Source: Olivibacter sp. XZL3 (lineage in GTDB: Bacteria > Bacteroidota > Bacteroidia > Sphingobacteriales > Sphingobacteriaceae). From it: a stretch of DNA of 64,000 nt. Both the position numbers and the translations under genes were made by a program. The notes beneath the pieces are model-generated. The model saw only the letters and a program-made list of their open reading frames with translations, was not told the DNA's origin and made no database searches. Positions 52,177 through 61,916 of this stretch are shown here, piece by piece; position 1 is the first letter of the stretch, and each line of letters opens with the position of its first letter. The DNA lies in NCBI RefSeq assembly GCF_004368405.1, contig NZ_SBJH01000042.1, forward strand, positions 186,001-250,000, read 5' to 3'.

Positions 52177-52378
52177 AGTGAACAAAATAAAGTTTACATT
52201 GTGAATATGCTCCAATATTACAAATAAAAAAAGCAAAAAAGCAGCTTCTTCCCGGCTATATGCTAGAGAAAGCGTTTTTTTTCCTGCAAGTTCGTTTCCT
52301 TTCCTTATTTTTACCCTAAAATCTTTCGGTTTGCTTTGGAATAATCCTCAAACCAACCCTTATATTTAGAATTTATAC

Positions 52379-55051
52379 ATGAACGCCTTTCCTTCTCACA
52401 CTAAAACGATTTGTCTGCTACTGCCTTTTATGCTGCTCCATCTTTTTTCCTTCGGCCAATCTTATGAATTGAACCGAGGGTGGAGATTAAAAAACCACAA
52501 GGAAGTGATACAGCATGGCGAAAAGCTTTCTGACCCTTCGCTGGCACTTCAAGACTGGAAACCAGCCACTGTTCCCGGAACGGTGTTAACAAGCATGCTG
52601 AACAACAAAGAAGTCCCGGATCCCTTCTTTGGCATGAACAACAATAAGATACCGGACATCTATTCCATAGGCAAAGACTATTACACCTACTGGTTTGTGA
52701 ATGATTTTAACGAGGCTGCCCCCACTGGCGAGCAGCAGGTTTGGCTTAACTTCAGGGGAATCAACTACAGCTGCGAAATATTTCTCAATGGCAAAAAAGT
52801 GAATACCGAGCCGTTCAAAGGAATGTATATCCGTAAGCGCTTCAATATCACCAAGCTGTTGGCAGCAAACGGCAAGAATCGCCTAGCCGTAATTGTGTAC
52901 CCCCCGGACGTAGTAGGTGATCCCAATGGTGGACAAGGGGGCGACGGCACTATTGCTCGAAACGTAGGCCTGCAATACACAGCGGGCTGGGATTGGATCA
53001 AACCAATCCGCGACAGGAACACTGGTATCTGGGATAAAGTGACTATTGAAAAAACGGGTGCTGTTTCCATCCAAGATCCTCATATTGTCACAGTGGTTCC
53101 GGGAAAAAGAGAAACTACAGGCCCACAGGAACCTGCCATCATCAAGGTTTCAGCCACGTTATTGAATGCAAGTGACAAAGCGGTTAGCGGAACGCTTCAA
53201 TATAACTTAGACGGCCAGTCTGTTAAACAAACCGTTACGCTCCGGCCTCATGAAGAAAAGGAAGTAGAGTTTGCGGACTTCGCGCTGGCCAATCCTAAGC
53301 TCTGGTGGCCATCCAACTATGGGCAGCCGCATCTTTACCCCGCCGAGCTTAGCTTTTTGCCAAACGGCAGCCATGCAAGCAGTGATAAAAAAGCATTGCA
53401 GGTGGGTGTGCGGGAAATTCAGACTTATTGGAATCCGCATACGCGCAGTCGCGAGGTCGCTGTTAATGGCCAAAAGATCTTTATTAAAGGCGGTAACTGG
53501 ATTATTTCCGATGCTATGCTCCGCTTTACAAAAGAACGCTATGACGCTGAAATCCGCTTTCATCGGGACATGAACCTGAATCTCATCCGAATCTGGGGCG
53601 GTGCGTTGGTAGAACGCCCGGAATTTTATGAAGCGTGCGACCGTTACGGCTTGCTCGTCCTGCAAGATTTTTGGATGTCGGGCGACTGCAACGGGCGATG
53701 GGAAGACCCGCTTAAGAAAGATGATCAATGGACAAGGCGACAATATCCTGATGATCATCCCTTGTTTTTGGAGTCAGCGGCCGATATGGTTAAAATGATC
53801 CGGAACCACCCTTCCCTCGCTTTCTATTGCGGAGGCAATGAAATTACGCCACCCGACGATATTTTGGTACCGCTTCGAGATTCTATTCTGCCAAAACTAG
53901 ACGGAACACGCTGGTTCGTAGATTATTCCAATTCTGACGCCATGTCGCAAAACGACATCGGAGGCAACGGCGACGGCCCTTATGGCATACAGGATATCAA
54001 AACGTTCTGGGTCGATAAAACCTGGCCTTTTAATTCGGAAGTTGGTTCGGTAGGTGTAGGCGACCTGGAATCACTTAAACGGTTCCTACCGACAGAAAAT
54101 CAGGTCGCTCCCTTATTTACCGGATTTAACGACGAAGGAAGAATGCAAGAAACCGTAGATTCCGTTTGGCAATATCACACGTATATAAGTTACGGAGAGC
54201 ATATTGAGCCCTATGGCAAACCCCGCGATCTCGAGGACTTCGCGAACAAAGCACAATTGGTTAATTACGATCAATACAGGGGGCTGATGGAAGGCTTTAG
54301 TTCCCACATGTGGGACTGGTATACCGGCACAATTATTTGGAAAACGCAAAATCCGTGGACGTCTTTACGCGGCCAGATGTATGACTATTACCTTGATCCA
54401 AATGCCTGTCTTTATGGCCTCAGAAGCGGAAGCGAACCCTTACATGCAATGTACAACCCTGTAGATGGCTTTGTATCCATTGTCAACAATCATTTCGAAA
54501 AGCGCAACAACATCATGTTAGTGATTAACGCCTACGATATGCAGGGAAAAGCCAAGCCTATTACACAGGTCTTCTGCTTCATGGAACCTTCCTCTGTCAA
54601 GAAAATTATGTCTATAAAAAAACAGATGGATGAATTGGCAAAGGAAAAAGGGGCATTTTTACGCTTGCAGCTCATGGGTGCCGATAGACAGCTGCTGAGC
54701 GACAATTTTTATTGGTTGCCGGACGCAAAAGGCCAATATAGCGGTTTGAAGGATATGGCGACCTGTAAGCTAGATATACAAAGCCGATCAACGGCGGCTG
54801 GAGAATACACGGTAACACTTCGCAATAATGAGCACGACAAAATCGCCTTTTTCAACCGACTCTCCTTGGTGGATAGCGATAGTAAACAACGGGTACTGCC
54901 AACCTTTTATAGCGACAATTATCTGTCAATACTTCCGGGCGAGCAAAAGACAATCACGATGAGTGTCGACCCTATCCTTATCCAAGGTAAAAAAATAGCG
55001 ATCGAGAATGCCGGTTGGAACGTTGATAAAATGGAAGTTCTCATCCCTTAA
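52379..55051 (+). CDS. Glycoside hydrolase family 2 (beta-mannosidase or exo-beta-glucosaminidase-like)
   Basis: An 890-residue exported glycosidase. Signal peptide to about residue 26 (LFSFGQ). Then the sugar-binding jelly roll (about 30-220, GRGI-like FRGINYSCEIFLNGKKV), an immunoglobulin-like domain (about 230-350), and the TIM barrel with FIKGGNWIISDAMLRFTKERYDAEI, LNLIRIWGGALVERPEFYEACDRYGLLVLQDFWMSGD, LAFYCGGNEITPP (general acid Glu in GNE) and WPFNSEVGSVG (candidate nucleophile Glu). C-terminal beta domains follow. This order fits family 2 beta-mannosidase/CsxA-type enzymes; the sugar is not certain. No SusC/SusD pair lies beside it. Confidence 0.88.
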   Translation: MNAFPSHTKTICLLLPFMLLHLFSFGQSYELNRGWRLKNHKEVIQHGEKLSDPSLALQDWKPATVPGTVLTSMLNNKEVPDPFFGMNNNKIPDIYSIGKDYYTYWFVNDFNEAAPTGEQQVWLNFRGINYSCEIFLNGKKVNTEPFKGMYIRKRFNITKLLAANGKNRLAVIVYPPDVVGDPNGGQGGDGTIARNVGLQYTAGWDWIKPIRDRNTGIWDKVTIEKTGAVSIQDPHIVTVVPGKRETTGPQEPAIIKVSATLLNASDKAVSGTLQYNLDGQSVKQTVTLRPHEEKEVEFADFALANPKLWWPSNYGQPHLYPAELSFLPNGSHASSDKKALQVGVREIQTYWNPHTRSREVAVNGQKIFIKGGNWIISDAMLRFTKERYDAEIRFHRDMNLNLIRIWGGALVERPEFYEACDRYGLLVLQDFWMSGDCNGRWEDPLKKDDQWTRRQYPDDHPLFLESAADMVKMIRNHPSLAFYCGGNEITPPDDILVPLRDSILPKLDGTRWFVDYSNSDAMSQNDIGGNGDGPYGIQDIKTFWVDKTWPFNSEVGSVGVGDLESLKRFLPTENQVAPLFTGFNDEGRMQETVDSVWQYHTYISYGEHIEPYGKPRDLEDFANKAQLVNYDQYRGLMEGFSSHMWDWYTGTIIWKTQNPWTSLRGQMYDYYLDPNACLYGLRSGSEPLHAMYNPVDGFVSIVNNHFEKRNNIMLVINAYDMQGKAKPITQVFCFMEPSSVKKIMSIKKQMDELAKEKGAFLRLQLMGADRQLLSDNFYWLPDAKGQYSGLKDMATCKLDIQSRSTAAGEYTVTLRNNEHDKIAFFNRLSLVDSDSKQRVLPTFYSDNYLSILPGEQKTITMSVDPILIQGKKIAIENAGWNVDKMEVLIP

Positions 55052-55082
55052 GCTTGGCTTTTTAAATAAGCAGGCTTTTGGT

Positions 55083-55090
55083 TACCTTCG
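55083..55090 (+). promoter_or_regulatory. -7 element immediately before lpxH
   Basis: TACCTTCG, a one-base variant of TAnnTTTG, ends five bases before the lpxH ATG. The stretch TTCGCAGGG-ATG is the same as at mutL apart from one base. Confidence 0.5.
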
Positions 55091-55095
55091 CAGGG

Positions 55096-55845
55096 ATGGT
55101 TGAAAAGAAAAAAATATATTTTGCTTCCGACTTTCACTTGGGTGTACCCACCTATGAGAAGAGTCGCGAACGGGAAGCCCGATTGGTTAGGTGGCTCGAC
55201 TCGATTAAAGACGATGCCGCCGAACTTTATCTTGTGGGCGACATCTTCGACTTCTGGTTTGAATACGCTACCGCAGTTCCGAAAGGTTTTGTAAGGTTTT
55301 TAGGGAAATTGGCCGAACTGGCCGACCATGGCACCAGGATCACGTTCTTTAAAGGGAACCATGATATGTGGATGTTTGGCTACCTAGAGCAAGAACTGGG
55401 AGCGAAAATCATAGCTGATGAATTGATTATTGAGCGACAAGGTAAACGCTTCTATCTGCATCACGGCGATGGCTTAGGCCCGGGAGATGCGAAGTACAAG
55501 TTCCTGAAGAAATTCTTTAGAAGCAAATTTTGCCAATGGCTTTTTGCACGGGTCCATCCTAACTTAGGTATCGGCATCGCCCTACGGTGGTCGCAAAACA
55601 GCAGAATCGTCAACAACAAAAAAGAATGGCGCAAAGAAGCCGAGCAAGAGTGGCTGGTTGTCTACTCGAGGGAAGTATTAAAAAAGGAACATTTCGACTA
55701 TTTGGTTTTCGGCCATCGGCACTTACCGCTGGATATTGAGGTGGGACCAAATAGCCGTTATATTAATCTCGGTGAATGGGTGAACTATAATAGCTATGCT
55801 GTTTTTGACGGAACACATTTGGAGCTGAAAACATTCGAAGGTTAA
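55096..55845 (+). CDS. lpxH: UDP-2,3-diacylglucosamine diphosphatase
   Basis: A 249-residue metallophosphoesterase of the LpxH type, which makes lipid X in lipid A synthesis on the inner face of the membrane. Seen in order: FASDFHLGVP, LVGDIFDFWFEY, FFKGNHDMWMFGYLEQELG, YLHHGDGLGPGDAKYKFLKKFFRS and LVFGHRHLPLD, giving the full set of metal-binding Asp, Asn and His residues. The length is usual. ATG 55096 (MVEKKKIYF) is chosen since the upstream six codons of the frame lie in the promoter. Confidence 0.92.
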   Translation: MVEKKKIYFASDFHLGVPTYEKSREREARLVRWLDSIKDDAAELYLVGDIFDFWFEYATAVPKGFVRFLGKLAELADHGTRITFFKGNHDMWMFGYLEQELGAKIIADELIIERQGKRFYLHHGDGLGPGDAKYKFLKKFFRSKFCQWLFARVHPNLGIGIALRWSQNSRIVNNKKEWRKEAEQEWLVVYSREVLKKEHFDYLVFGHRHLPLDIEVGPNSRYINLGEWVNYNSYAVFDGTHLELKTFEG

Positions 55846-55975
55846 CCCCTTTCCGGTCCGACAGTTTGACCCGATTGGGGCACCCTATTTGTTTGTTATT
55901 ACTAATCGCTATTGATTTCTCATCGTATAAATACAGTGCGGCCTTTTTAAACAACGCGAAGAACGAACAACCATA

Positions 55976-57205
55976 ATGAATCCATATCAACATAGTCAAC
56001 GGTGGAAGTTTCTACTTCTGATATTTGCCGCCATTATAGCAACGGCCTCTCTTTGGTATACGAATTTTCTAGTGCAAAACCTGTCGGAAGCGGAACGGAC
56101 AAAGGCATCCGTTTGGGCAATTAGTACACGGAACATGTATGCCATGCCCGATGTGAATGATGAATATATAACTTACATTTATAGCGTTCGCGATAGTTTA
56201 AAAGTTCCCGCAATCATTACAGACTCAAAAGATAGCATCATCTATTATCGCGGACTTGATTCAACAAAAACCTTATATAATATAGGCGGAGAGAACCAGG
56301 GAGCCAATCGGCCAAAATATGATCCTGCATATTTTGAATATCAATTAGCCATTATGAAGGAAAGGCATCCGCCGATAGAGATTGAACTATCGGGAGGCGA
56401 AAAATGGTATGTCTATTACAAAGATTCCCTACTGCTAACACAACTAAGGGTATTCCCTTATGTGCAGCTGACGCTTATTGCCATCTTCCTCGGTATTGCC
56501 TACACCGTGTTCAATAGTATGCGAAAGTCAGAGCAGAATCAGGTATGGGTGGGCTTAGCTAAAGAAACCGCCCATCAGCTGGGTACGCCTATCTCCTCCT
56601 TGATGGCTTGGCTCGAACTTGTGAAGGCCAAGTTCGACGCAGAAGACGATCCACTGCTGACCGAAATGGAAAACGATGTAAAGCGACTCGAAATTGTGGC
56701 CGACCGATTTTCGAAGATAGGCTCCAAACCGGTGCTGGAAAATCACCCCGTTTATCCCGTGGTAAGCAACTTCGTTCGCTATTTCAAAGTACGCACAAGT
56801 GATAAAATCAAGTTTTCAGTTACGGGCGATAAAACCGTGGAAGCGCAATTAAATGTACCGCTGTTTGACTGGGTCATCGAAAACATCCTAAAAAACGCAG
56901 CAAACGCAATTGAATCTGCCGGTGAAATCAATATAATTATAAGCGAAAATATTGCTAAAGAGCAGATATTTATTGATATTAGCGACACCGGAAAGGGTAT
57001 CCCAAGAAATAAATTTGATGCTGTCTTTCAACCGGGATATACAACTCGGAAAAGAGGATGGGGCCTTGGCCTCTCATTAACCAAGCGAATAATTGAAAAT
57101 TATCATAAAGGACAAATTTTTGTAAAGGATTCGGAAGTAGGAAAAGGAACTACCTTTAGAATCATATTAAAAAGCAGTTTAACCTATGAGCCAGCTAAGA
57201 TCTGA
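55976..57205 (+). CDS. Sensor histidine kinase
   Basis: A 409-residue membrane kinase. Two helices (about 12-33 and 160-182) enclose an extracytoplasmic sensor region of about 125 residues with no named domain. The kinase core has GLAKETAHQLGTPISSLMAWLEL (phospho-acceptor His near 200), VIENILKNAANAIESAG (N box), IDISDTGKGIPRNKFDAVFQPGYTTRKRGWGLGLSLTKRII (G boxes). There is no HAMP domain. No response regulator gene is next to it, so it is an orphan in this window; it overlaps the DinB gene by 20 bases. Confidence 0.93.
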   Translation: MNPYQHSQRWKFLLLIFAAIIATASLWYTNFLVQNLSEAERTKASVWAISTRNMYAMPDVNDEYITYIYSVRDSLKVPAIITDSKDSIIYYRGLDSTKTLYNIGGENQGANRPKYDPAYFEYQLAIMKERHPPIEIELSGGEKWYVYYKDSLLLTQLRVFPYVQLTLIAIFLGIAYTVFNSMRKSEQNQVWVGLAKETAHQLGTPISSLMAWLELVKAKFDAEDDPLLTEMENDVKRLEIVADRFSKIGSKPVLENHPVYPVVSNFVRYFKVRTSDKIKFSVTGDKTVEAQLNVPLFDWVIENILKNAANAIESAGEINIIISENIAKEQIFIDISDTGKGIPRNKFDAVFQPGYTTRKRGWGLGLSLTKRIIENYHKGQIFVKDSEVGKGTTFRIILKSSLTYEPAKI

Positions 57206-57704
57206 TGAATACCCGGCCTTTTATGCTACATACATTGATACTGTCTTTGGCGATGTCATGCAGGTGCTTAATGAACAAATAACAAGTTTTCCAGCTTTTT
57301 TAGATGCGGTTCCGGCGGGTAGATCTGAATATGCTTACGCAGAAGGCAAATGGACGATTAAAGAAGTAGTCGGACACGTTTTAGATACCGAACGGATTAT
57401 GGCCTATCGAGCACTGCGTTTTGCCAGAAATGATACCAAAGCGCTACCTGGTTTTGAGCAAGAGGAATTTGTTACGAACGCCCGCTTCAATGAGCGTAGC
57501 TTGCGTTCTCTAGCCGAGGAGTTCGTTTTGTTGAGAAAATCGAATATGGCGCTGTTCAACACGTTTAATGAGACCGAACAGAGCCGGAGAGGCTTAGCGT
57601 CTGACCGTTTAATCAGTGTCCGTGCTTTTTTCTACATCATAGCCGGACATCTGAATCACCATAGAAATATTATTAAGGAGCGGTATTTAGACACGATGGT
57701 TTAA
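57186..57704 (+). CDS. DinB-family protein
   Basis: A 172-residue four-helix-bundle protein of the DinB/YfiT-like superfamily, with a possible metal site from His residues in WTIKEVVGHVLDTERIMAYRALRFARND (near 60), and GHLNHHRNIIKERYL at the C terminus, spaced as in metal-binding members. Such proteins include thiol-dependent transferases of low-molecular-weight thiols. The start overlaps the histidine kinase gene by 20 bases, so the two form one operon. Confidence 0.88.
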   Translation: MSQLRSDEYPAFYATYIDTVFGDVMQVLNEQITSFPAFLDAVPAGRSEYAYAEGKWTIKEVVGHVLDTERIMAYRALRFARNDTKALPGFEQEEFVTNARFNERSLRSLAEEFVLLRKSNMALFNTFNETEQSRRGLASDRLISVRAFFYIIAGHLNHHRNIIKERYLDTMV

Positions 57705-58115
57705 TAAATTCGAAAATAAGTTGCTCTTACAATCCAACAAGATTTTAAAACTATTTAATACCTAAAGTGTTTTTATCATATCAGTAAGGCCAGGTAATGG
57801 TTTTGTGATAAGGTTTAGGTTTTTGGAAACGCCTCGATGTGAAATTGAGGCGTTTCTTTTTTGACTGTTCTGAAAAAAGCCTGCATCGAATATCAGCTCC
57901 AGTTTAAACCCAAACGAAGTCTTGTGGGCTGCCAAAAATTAACCGTTTTAGCTAATGAATGAGGCGTCTTCCGCACCATATTGGATTGAACAACCGTTTG
58001 CACGCTTGTTTTTGTTTAAAATATGGAAATATTTTATTAGCCTTGTAGAAAACATGCTTATTTTTTTATAGTTTCAATCGTCATTCACTAAAAGATACTT
58101 AATCTAATTGTTCAC
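57705..58115. other. Intergenic region upstream of the sugar transporter
   Basis: These 411 bases hold no gene that I can support. A strong terminator lies at 57826-57862, 121 bases after the DinB stop, further away than usual, which leaves room for a short transcript. The rest, towards the transporter, is AT-rich (for example TTTTTGTTTAAAATATGGAA near 58,012) and probably holds its promoter; a weak -7-like TAGCCTTG lies near 58,039. Confidence 0.5.
57826..57862 (+). terminator. Rho-independent terminator after dinB
   Basis: GAAACGCCTC (57826-57835) pairs perfectly with GAGGCGTTTC (57847-57856) around an 11-base loop and is followed by six T. Confidence 0.92.
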
Positions 58116-59390
58116 ATGAATCAACATCCTAATGCCAATAGTATGGGTAAGAGCAGCCTAAACCCAATTGTCATCATCGGCGCTTTGTTCTTTATCTTTG
58201 GGTTTGTAACGTGGCTTAATTCCGTCCTCATCCCTTATCTCAAAATTGCTTGCGAGCTTAATCATTTTCAAGCTTATTTAGTAGCCTTCGCCTTTTACAT
58301 TGCGTATTTTGTAATGGCGCCTTTGTCAACTAGAGTACTGAAAGTGTTCGGCTTTAAGAATGGGATGTCGGTCGGTTTAGGTATTATGGCCGTTGGGGCA
58401 CTACTGTTTATTCCAGCCGCCTTATCCCGCACCTACGCCTTGTTTCTTTTAGGACTTTTCGTTCAAGGATCCGGATTAGCTATTTTGCAAACCGCATCGA
58501 ATCCCTATATCACGATATTGGGACCTGCGGAGAGTGCGGCCAAACGGATCAGTATCATGGGAATATGTAACAAGCTGGCCGGAGGACTCGCTCCTATCGT
58601 ATTAGGCGCCGTCGTATTAAGCAATGCCGATGCCTTGACCGCCCGGATCGAATCCCTGCCTGCGGCAGAGAAAGCCTTAGAATTAAACGAACTTGCTTCG
58701 AGGGTGATTTTCCCTTACTGTTGCATCATCTTGGTTTTAGCTGTACTCGCATTCCTAATTTATCGGTCGAATCTGCCAGAAATCGACACGGATAGAGAAG
58801 ATGAGGTTTCAGGCTCTGCAAATCAGGGAAAAACGAGTTTGTTTCATTTCCCTCATTTGATATTAGGCTTCGTTACTATGTTTCTGTATGTCGGCGTAGA
58901 AGTTATTGCGGGGGATACCATCATCAGTTATGGTGCTGCACAGGGCATTAAACTGGAAGTGGCGAAATATTTCACCATGGGTACGATGTCTTGCATGATT
59001 TTGGGTTACGGACTGGGAATTTTGTTGATCCCAAAATATATTAAGCAAGAAAATGCCATGAAGATATGCGCATTATTGGGATTGGCTTTCAGCTTAGGGG
59101 CGATTTTTACAGACGGCTATTTGTCGGTGGCCTTTATTGCCTTATTAGGCCTGGCAAATTCGTTGGTGTATCCAGCGATCTGGCCATTGGCTATTGTTGG
59201 TCTAGGCAGATTTACGAAAGCTGCTTCCTCTTTGTTGGTTATGGGACTAGCCGGAGGAGCTGTTGTGCCTGTCATTTATGGCGCTTTAGCGGATGCCTGG
59301 AATCCACAGCAAGCGTATTGGATTATGGTGCCTTGCTACCTTGTCATCTGGTATTACGCCTTAGCAGGCCATAAACTCGGAAAAAAATAG
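58116..59390 (+). CDS. Sugar MFS transporter, FucP/GluP type
   Basis: A 424-residue major facilitator of the fucose:H+ symporter (FHS) branch with twelve helices. Seen: IVIIGALFFIFGFVTWLNSVLIPYLKIACELNHFQAYLVAFAFYIAYFVMAPLS, GLFVQGSGLAILQTASNPYITILGPAESAAKRISIMGICNKLAG, both signatures of FucP/glucose-galactose transporters. A long loop at about 195-245 splits the halves. It probably imports a hexose with protons. It is monocistronic, with the family-2 glycosidase a few kb upstream as a possible source of sugars. Confidence 0.92.
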   Translation: MNQHPNANSMGKSSLNPIVIIGALFFIFGFVTWLNSVLIPYLKIACELNHFQAYLVAFAFYIAYFVMAPLSTRVLKVFGFKNGMSVGLGIMAVGALLFIPAALSRTYALFLLGLFVQGSGLAILQTASNPYITILGPAESAAKRISIMGICNKLAGGLAPIVLGAVVLSNADALTARIESLPAAEKALELNELASRVIFPYCCIILVLAVLAFLIYRSNLPEIDTDREDEVSGSANQGKTSLFHFPHLILGFVTMFLYVGVEVIAGDTIISYGAAQGIKLEVAKYFTMGTMSCMILGYGLGILLIPKYIKQENAMKICALLGLAFSLGAIFTDGYLSVAFIALLGLANSLVYPAIWPLAIVGLGRFTKAASSLLVMGLAGGAVVPVIYGALADAWNPQQAYWIMVPCYLVIWYYALAGHKLGKK

Positions 59391-59487
59391 CTACGCCCCG
59401 TTGCGGGAGCATATCATGTAATTGGAATTATTATCTTCGGAGAGAAATTCCGAATTTTAACAAAAGACTATATTATCGCTACACATT

Positions 59488-60339
59488 ATGAAACCAAAAT
59501 TTTTGAGTATTGCGGCCTGTATGCTGCTTATGTCGACCTTTATTTCAGGCAACTCCCGTGCACAGGGACTAAAGCTCCCCGCTGCTAGCAGCAAACAAGT
59601 CATCACACAGGATCTGGGCATCAGCGAGATAACCCTCAGCTATGCAAGGCCCAATGTAAAGGGACGTAAGATCTTTGGCGGCTTAGAGCCTTACGGCACT
59701 GTATGGCGTACAGGTGCTAACAGTGCAACTACCCTTACTTTTAGTGGCGATGTGATTATCAACGGCAAAACAATACCCGCGGGGACCTATGGGCTTTTTA
59801 CTATCCCCGACAAAAGTGAATGGACAATCATTCTGAATAAAAATAGCAAGCAATGGGGTGCTTACGAATACAACGAGGCAGATGATGTTTTACGTTTTCA
59901 GGTGAAGCCCGAGCAGACAAAAAATAAAGTAGAGACCTTTACAATCAGTTTTCCGGAGGTAACCGCTACGGAAGCCAAGCTAGCTATCGCCTGGGAGAAT
60001 ACAGCCGTCAGCTTCCCGATCCAAGTAAATCAGGATGCGGAAATCATGGCATCTATTGAGGAAGCCATGAAGGGTGATAAAAAGCCCTATCTCGCAGCCG
60101 CACAGTACTACCTAAATAACGACAAGGATTTAGATAAAGCACTTGCATGGGCGGACGAAGCGGTGAAGGCAAATCCGGCATTGCCCTATCCTTATTACTG
60201 GAAGGCACAAATACAGTTGAAAAAGGGAGATAAGGCAGGAGCGAAAGCGACCGCAACATTAGGAAAAGAAGCTGCAGAAAAGGCAAAGAGCGACGAGTAC
60301 ATCCGTCTTAACAGCCAAATTATAGAGAAGGCAAAATAA
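59488..60339 (+). CDS. DUF2911 domain protein with C-terminal TPR-like helices
   Basis: A 283-residue exported protein. Signal peptide to about residue 25 (SGNSRAQG). Residues about 30-175 form a DUF2911 beta domain (ISEITLSYARPNVKGRKIFGGLEPYGTVWRTGANSATTLTFSGDVIINGKTIPAGTYGLFTIP is the hallmark). Residues about 190-283 are helical, TPR-like (YLAAAQYYLNNDKDLDKALAWADEAVKANPALPYPYYWKAQIQLKKGDKAGA). DUF2911 proteins are widespread in Bacteroidota, with no known activity. Confidence 0.9.
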   Translation: MKPKFLSIAACMLLMSTFISGNSRAQGLKLPAASSKQVITQDLGISEITLSYARPNVKGRKIFGGLEPYGTVWRTGANSATTLTFSGDVIINGKTIPAGTYGLFTIPDKSEWTIILNKNSKQWGAYEYNEADDVLRFQVKPEQTKNKVETFTISFPEVTATEAKLAIAWENTAVSFPIQVNQDAEIMASIEEAMKGDKKPYLAAAQYYLNNDKDLDKALAWADEAVKANPALPYPYYWKAQIQLKKGDKAGAKATATLGKEAAEKAKSDEYIRLNSQIIEKAK

Positions 60340-60344
60340 TTCTG

Positions 60345-60352
60345 TATCTTTG
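60345..60352 (+). promoter_or_regulatory. -7 promoter element of ffh
   Basis: TATCTTTG matches TAnnTTTG exactly and would give a 5' untranslated region of about 115 bases before ffh. The -33 box is unclear. Confidence 0.5.
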
Positions 60353-60451
60353 TGCCCGTTACTATGTTAAGTAAGTAACAGGCACTTAGAGATCTTTTTA
60401 TCCGTCTTACATAAGGCAAATCGCTTTATCTAGGGCAGGATTTTATTTTTT

Positions 60452-60469
60452 ACTTTTGAATTTTTACTT
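60452..60469 (+). repeat. 18-base element shared with the FN3 gene leader
   Basis: ACTTTTGAATTTTTACTT ends five bases before the ffh ATG at 60475. The same 18 bases stand, in the same orientation to the gene, just upstream of the minus-strand gene that starts at 16671. Confidence 0.8.
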
Positions 60470-60474
60470 AATCT

Positions 60475-61815
60475 ATGTTTGATAGTTTACAGGATAAGTT
60501 AGATAGGGCCTTTAAAGTTCTAAAAGGACAGGGAAATATCACAGAAATTAACGTAGCGGAGACTGTTAAAGAAATTCGCAAAGCCTTATTGGACGCTGAC
60601 GTTAACTATAAAACCGCCAAAGCGTTTACCGATGAAGTAAAGCAAAGAGCTTTAGGTGAAAATGTATTGAGCAGCATTTCGCCAGGGCAATTGCTTACCA
60701 AAATCATGAACGATGAGCTTACCTCGCTCATGGGCGGCACGGCAAGCGACGTGGAACTTGGTAAAAATCCAACGGTCATTTTGATTGCGGGATTGAATGG
60801 TGCGGGTAAGACCACTTTCACCGGCAAATTGGCCAAGTACCTGAAAGAGAAGCGTGGTAAAAAGCCGTTACTGGTAGCAGGCGACGTCTATAGGCCTGCT
60901 GCAATTGATCAATTGGAAGTGCTGGCACAGCAAGTTGATGTGCCGGTTTACACCAACAGAGAGTCTAAAGATCCTATTGCAATCGCTGAAGAGGGTGTGG
61001 CGGAAGCCAAGCGCAGTGGCCAGAATGTGGTTATCGTAGATACGGCAGGTCGCTTGGCGATTGACGAAGCACTCATGAACGAAATCTCGGCGGTTAAAGA
61101 GGCAACGAATCCACATGAAATTTTGTTCGTTGTGGATGCCATGACCGGGCAGGATGCGGTAAATACAGCGAAAGCCTTTAACGACCGTTTGGATTTCACA
61201 GGCGTTGTGCTTACCAAATTAGATGGTGATACCCGGGGCGGGGCGGCGTTATCTATTAAATCCGTTGTAAACAAACCCATTAAGTTTATCGGTACCGGTG
61301 AGAAAATGGATGCGTTGGACGTGTTCCATCCAGACCGGATGGCCTCGCGTATCTTGGGAATGGGCGACGTGGTATCTTTGGTTGAGCGCGCCCAGCAGCA
61401 GTTTGACGAAAAAGAAGCCGCTGCGCTCCAAAAGAAAATCCGCAAGAACAAGTTTGATTTTAACGATTTTATCAGCCAGATCCAACAGATCAAGAAGATG
61501 GGAAATATGAAGGATCTGATGGGCATGATACCCGGTGTTGGAAAGGCAATTAAAGATGTCGAAATTGACGATGATGCTTTTAAACCCATCGAGGCAATTA
61601 TTGGATCAATGACCCCTTTTGAGCGCGAAAATCCAGATGCTATCGATCAAAAAAGACGTATGCGAATTGCCAAAGGATCGGGCACGGACATCAACGATGT
61701 CAATAAGCTGATGAAACAATTCAGCGACATGCGGAAGATGATGAAACAGTTTTCTAATCCATCCGTAGCGGCGAAGATGATGAGAGGCATGCCTCGTACA
61801 CCTTTCGGTAAATAG
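60475..61815 (+). CDS. ffh: Signal recognition particle protein
   Basis: A 446-residue GTPase that binds SRP RNA and signal sequences and delivers ribosomes to FtsY at the membrane. Seen: N domain (1-90), the GTPase with [22 protein letters not shown] (P loop; Asn in place of the common Gln), [29 protein letters not shown] and [16 protein letters not shown], then the Met-rich M domain (about 300-446, [42 protein letters not shown]). Full length. The SRP RNA gene was not found in this window. Confidence 0.97.
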   Translation: MFDSLQDKLDRAFKVLKGQGNITEINVAETVKEIRKALLDADVNYKTAKAFTDEVKQRALGENVLSSISPGQLLTKIMNDELTSLMGGTASDVELGKNPTVILIAGLNGAGKTTFTGKLAKYLKEKRGKKPLLVAGDVYRPAAIDQLEVLAQQVDVPVYTNRESKDPIAIAEEGVAEAKRSGQNVVIVDTAGRLAIDEALMNEISAVKEATNPHEILFVVDAMTGQDAVNTAKAFNDRLDFTGVVLTKLDGDTRGGAALSIKSVVNKPIKFIGTGEKMDALDVFHPDRMASRILGMGDVVSLVERAQQQFDEKEAAALQKKIRKNKFDFNDFISQIQQIKKMGNMKDLMGMIPGVGKAIKDVEIDDDAFKPIEAIIGSMTPFERENPDAIDQKRRMRIAKGSGTDINDVNKLMKQFSDMRKMMKQFSNPSVAAKMMRGMPRTPFGK

Positions 61816-61843
61816 GTCGATCGACCACAAAACAGCTTAAATG

Positions 61844-61875
61844 GGCGGTATCTCTTTTACGATACCGCCTTTTTT
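61844..61875 (+). terminator. Rho-independent terminator after ffh
   Basis: GGCGGTATC (61844-61852) pairs perfectly with GATACCGCC (61861-61869) around an 8-base loop, followed by six T. Confidence 0.94.
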
Positions 61876-61916
61876 ATTATATTAGGATTTTCTTAGTTGT
61901 ACTAAACCTAAAAAAT

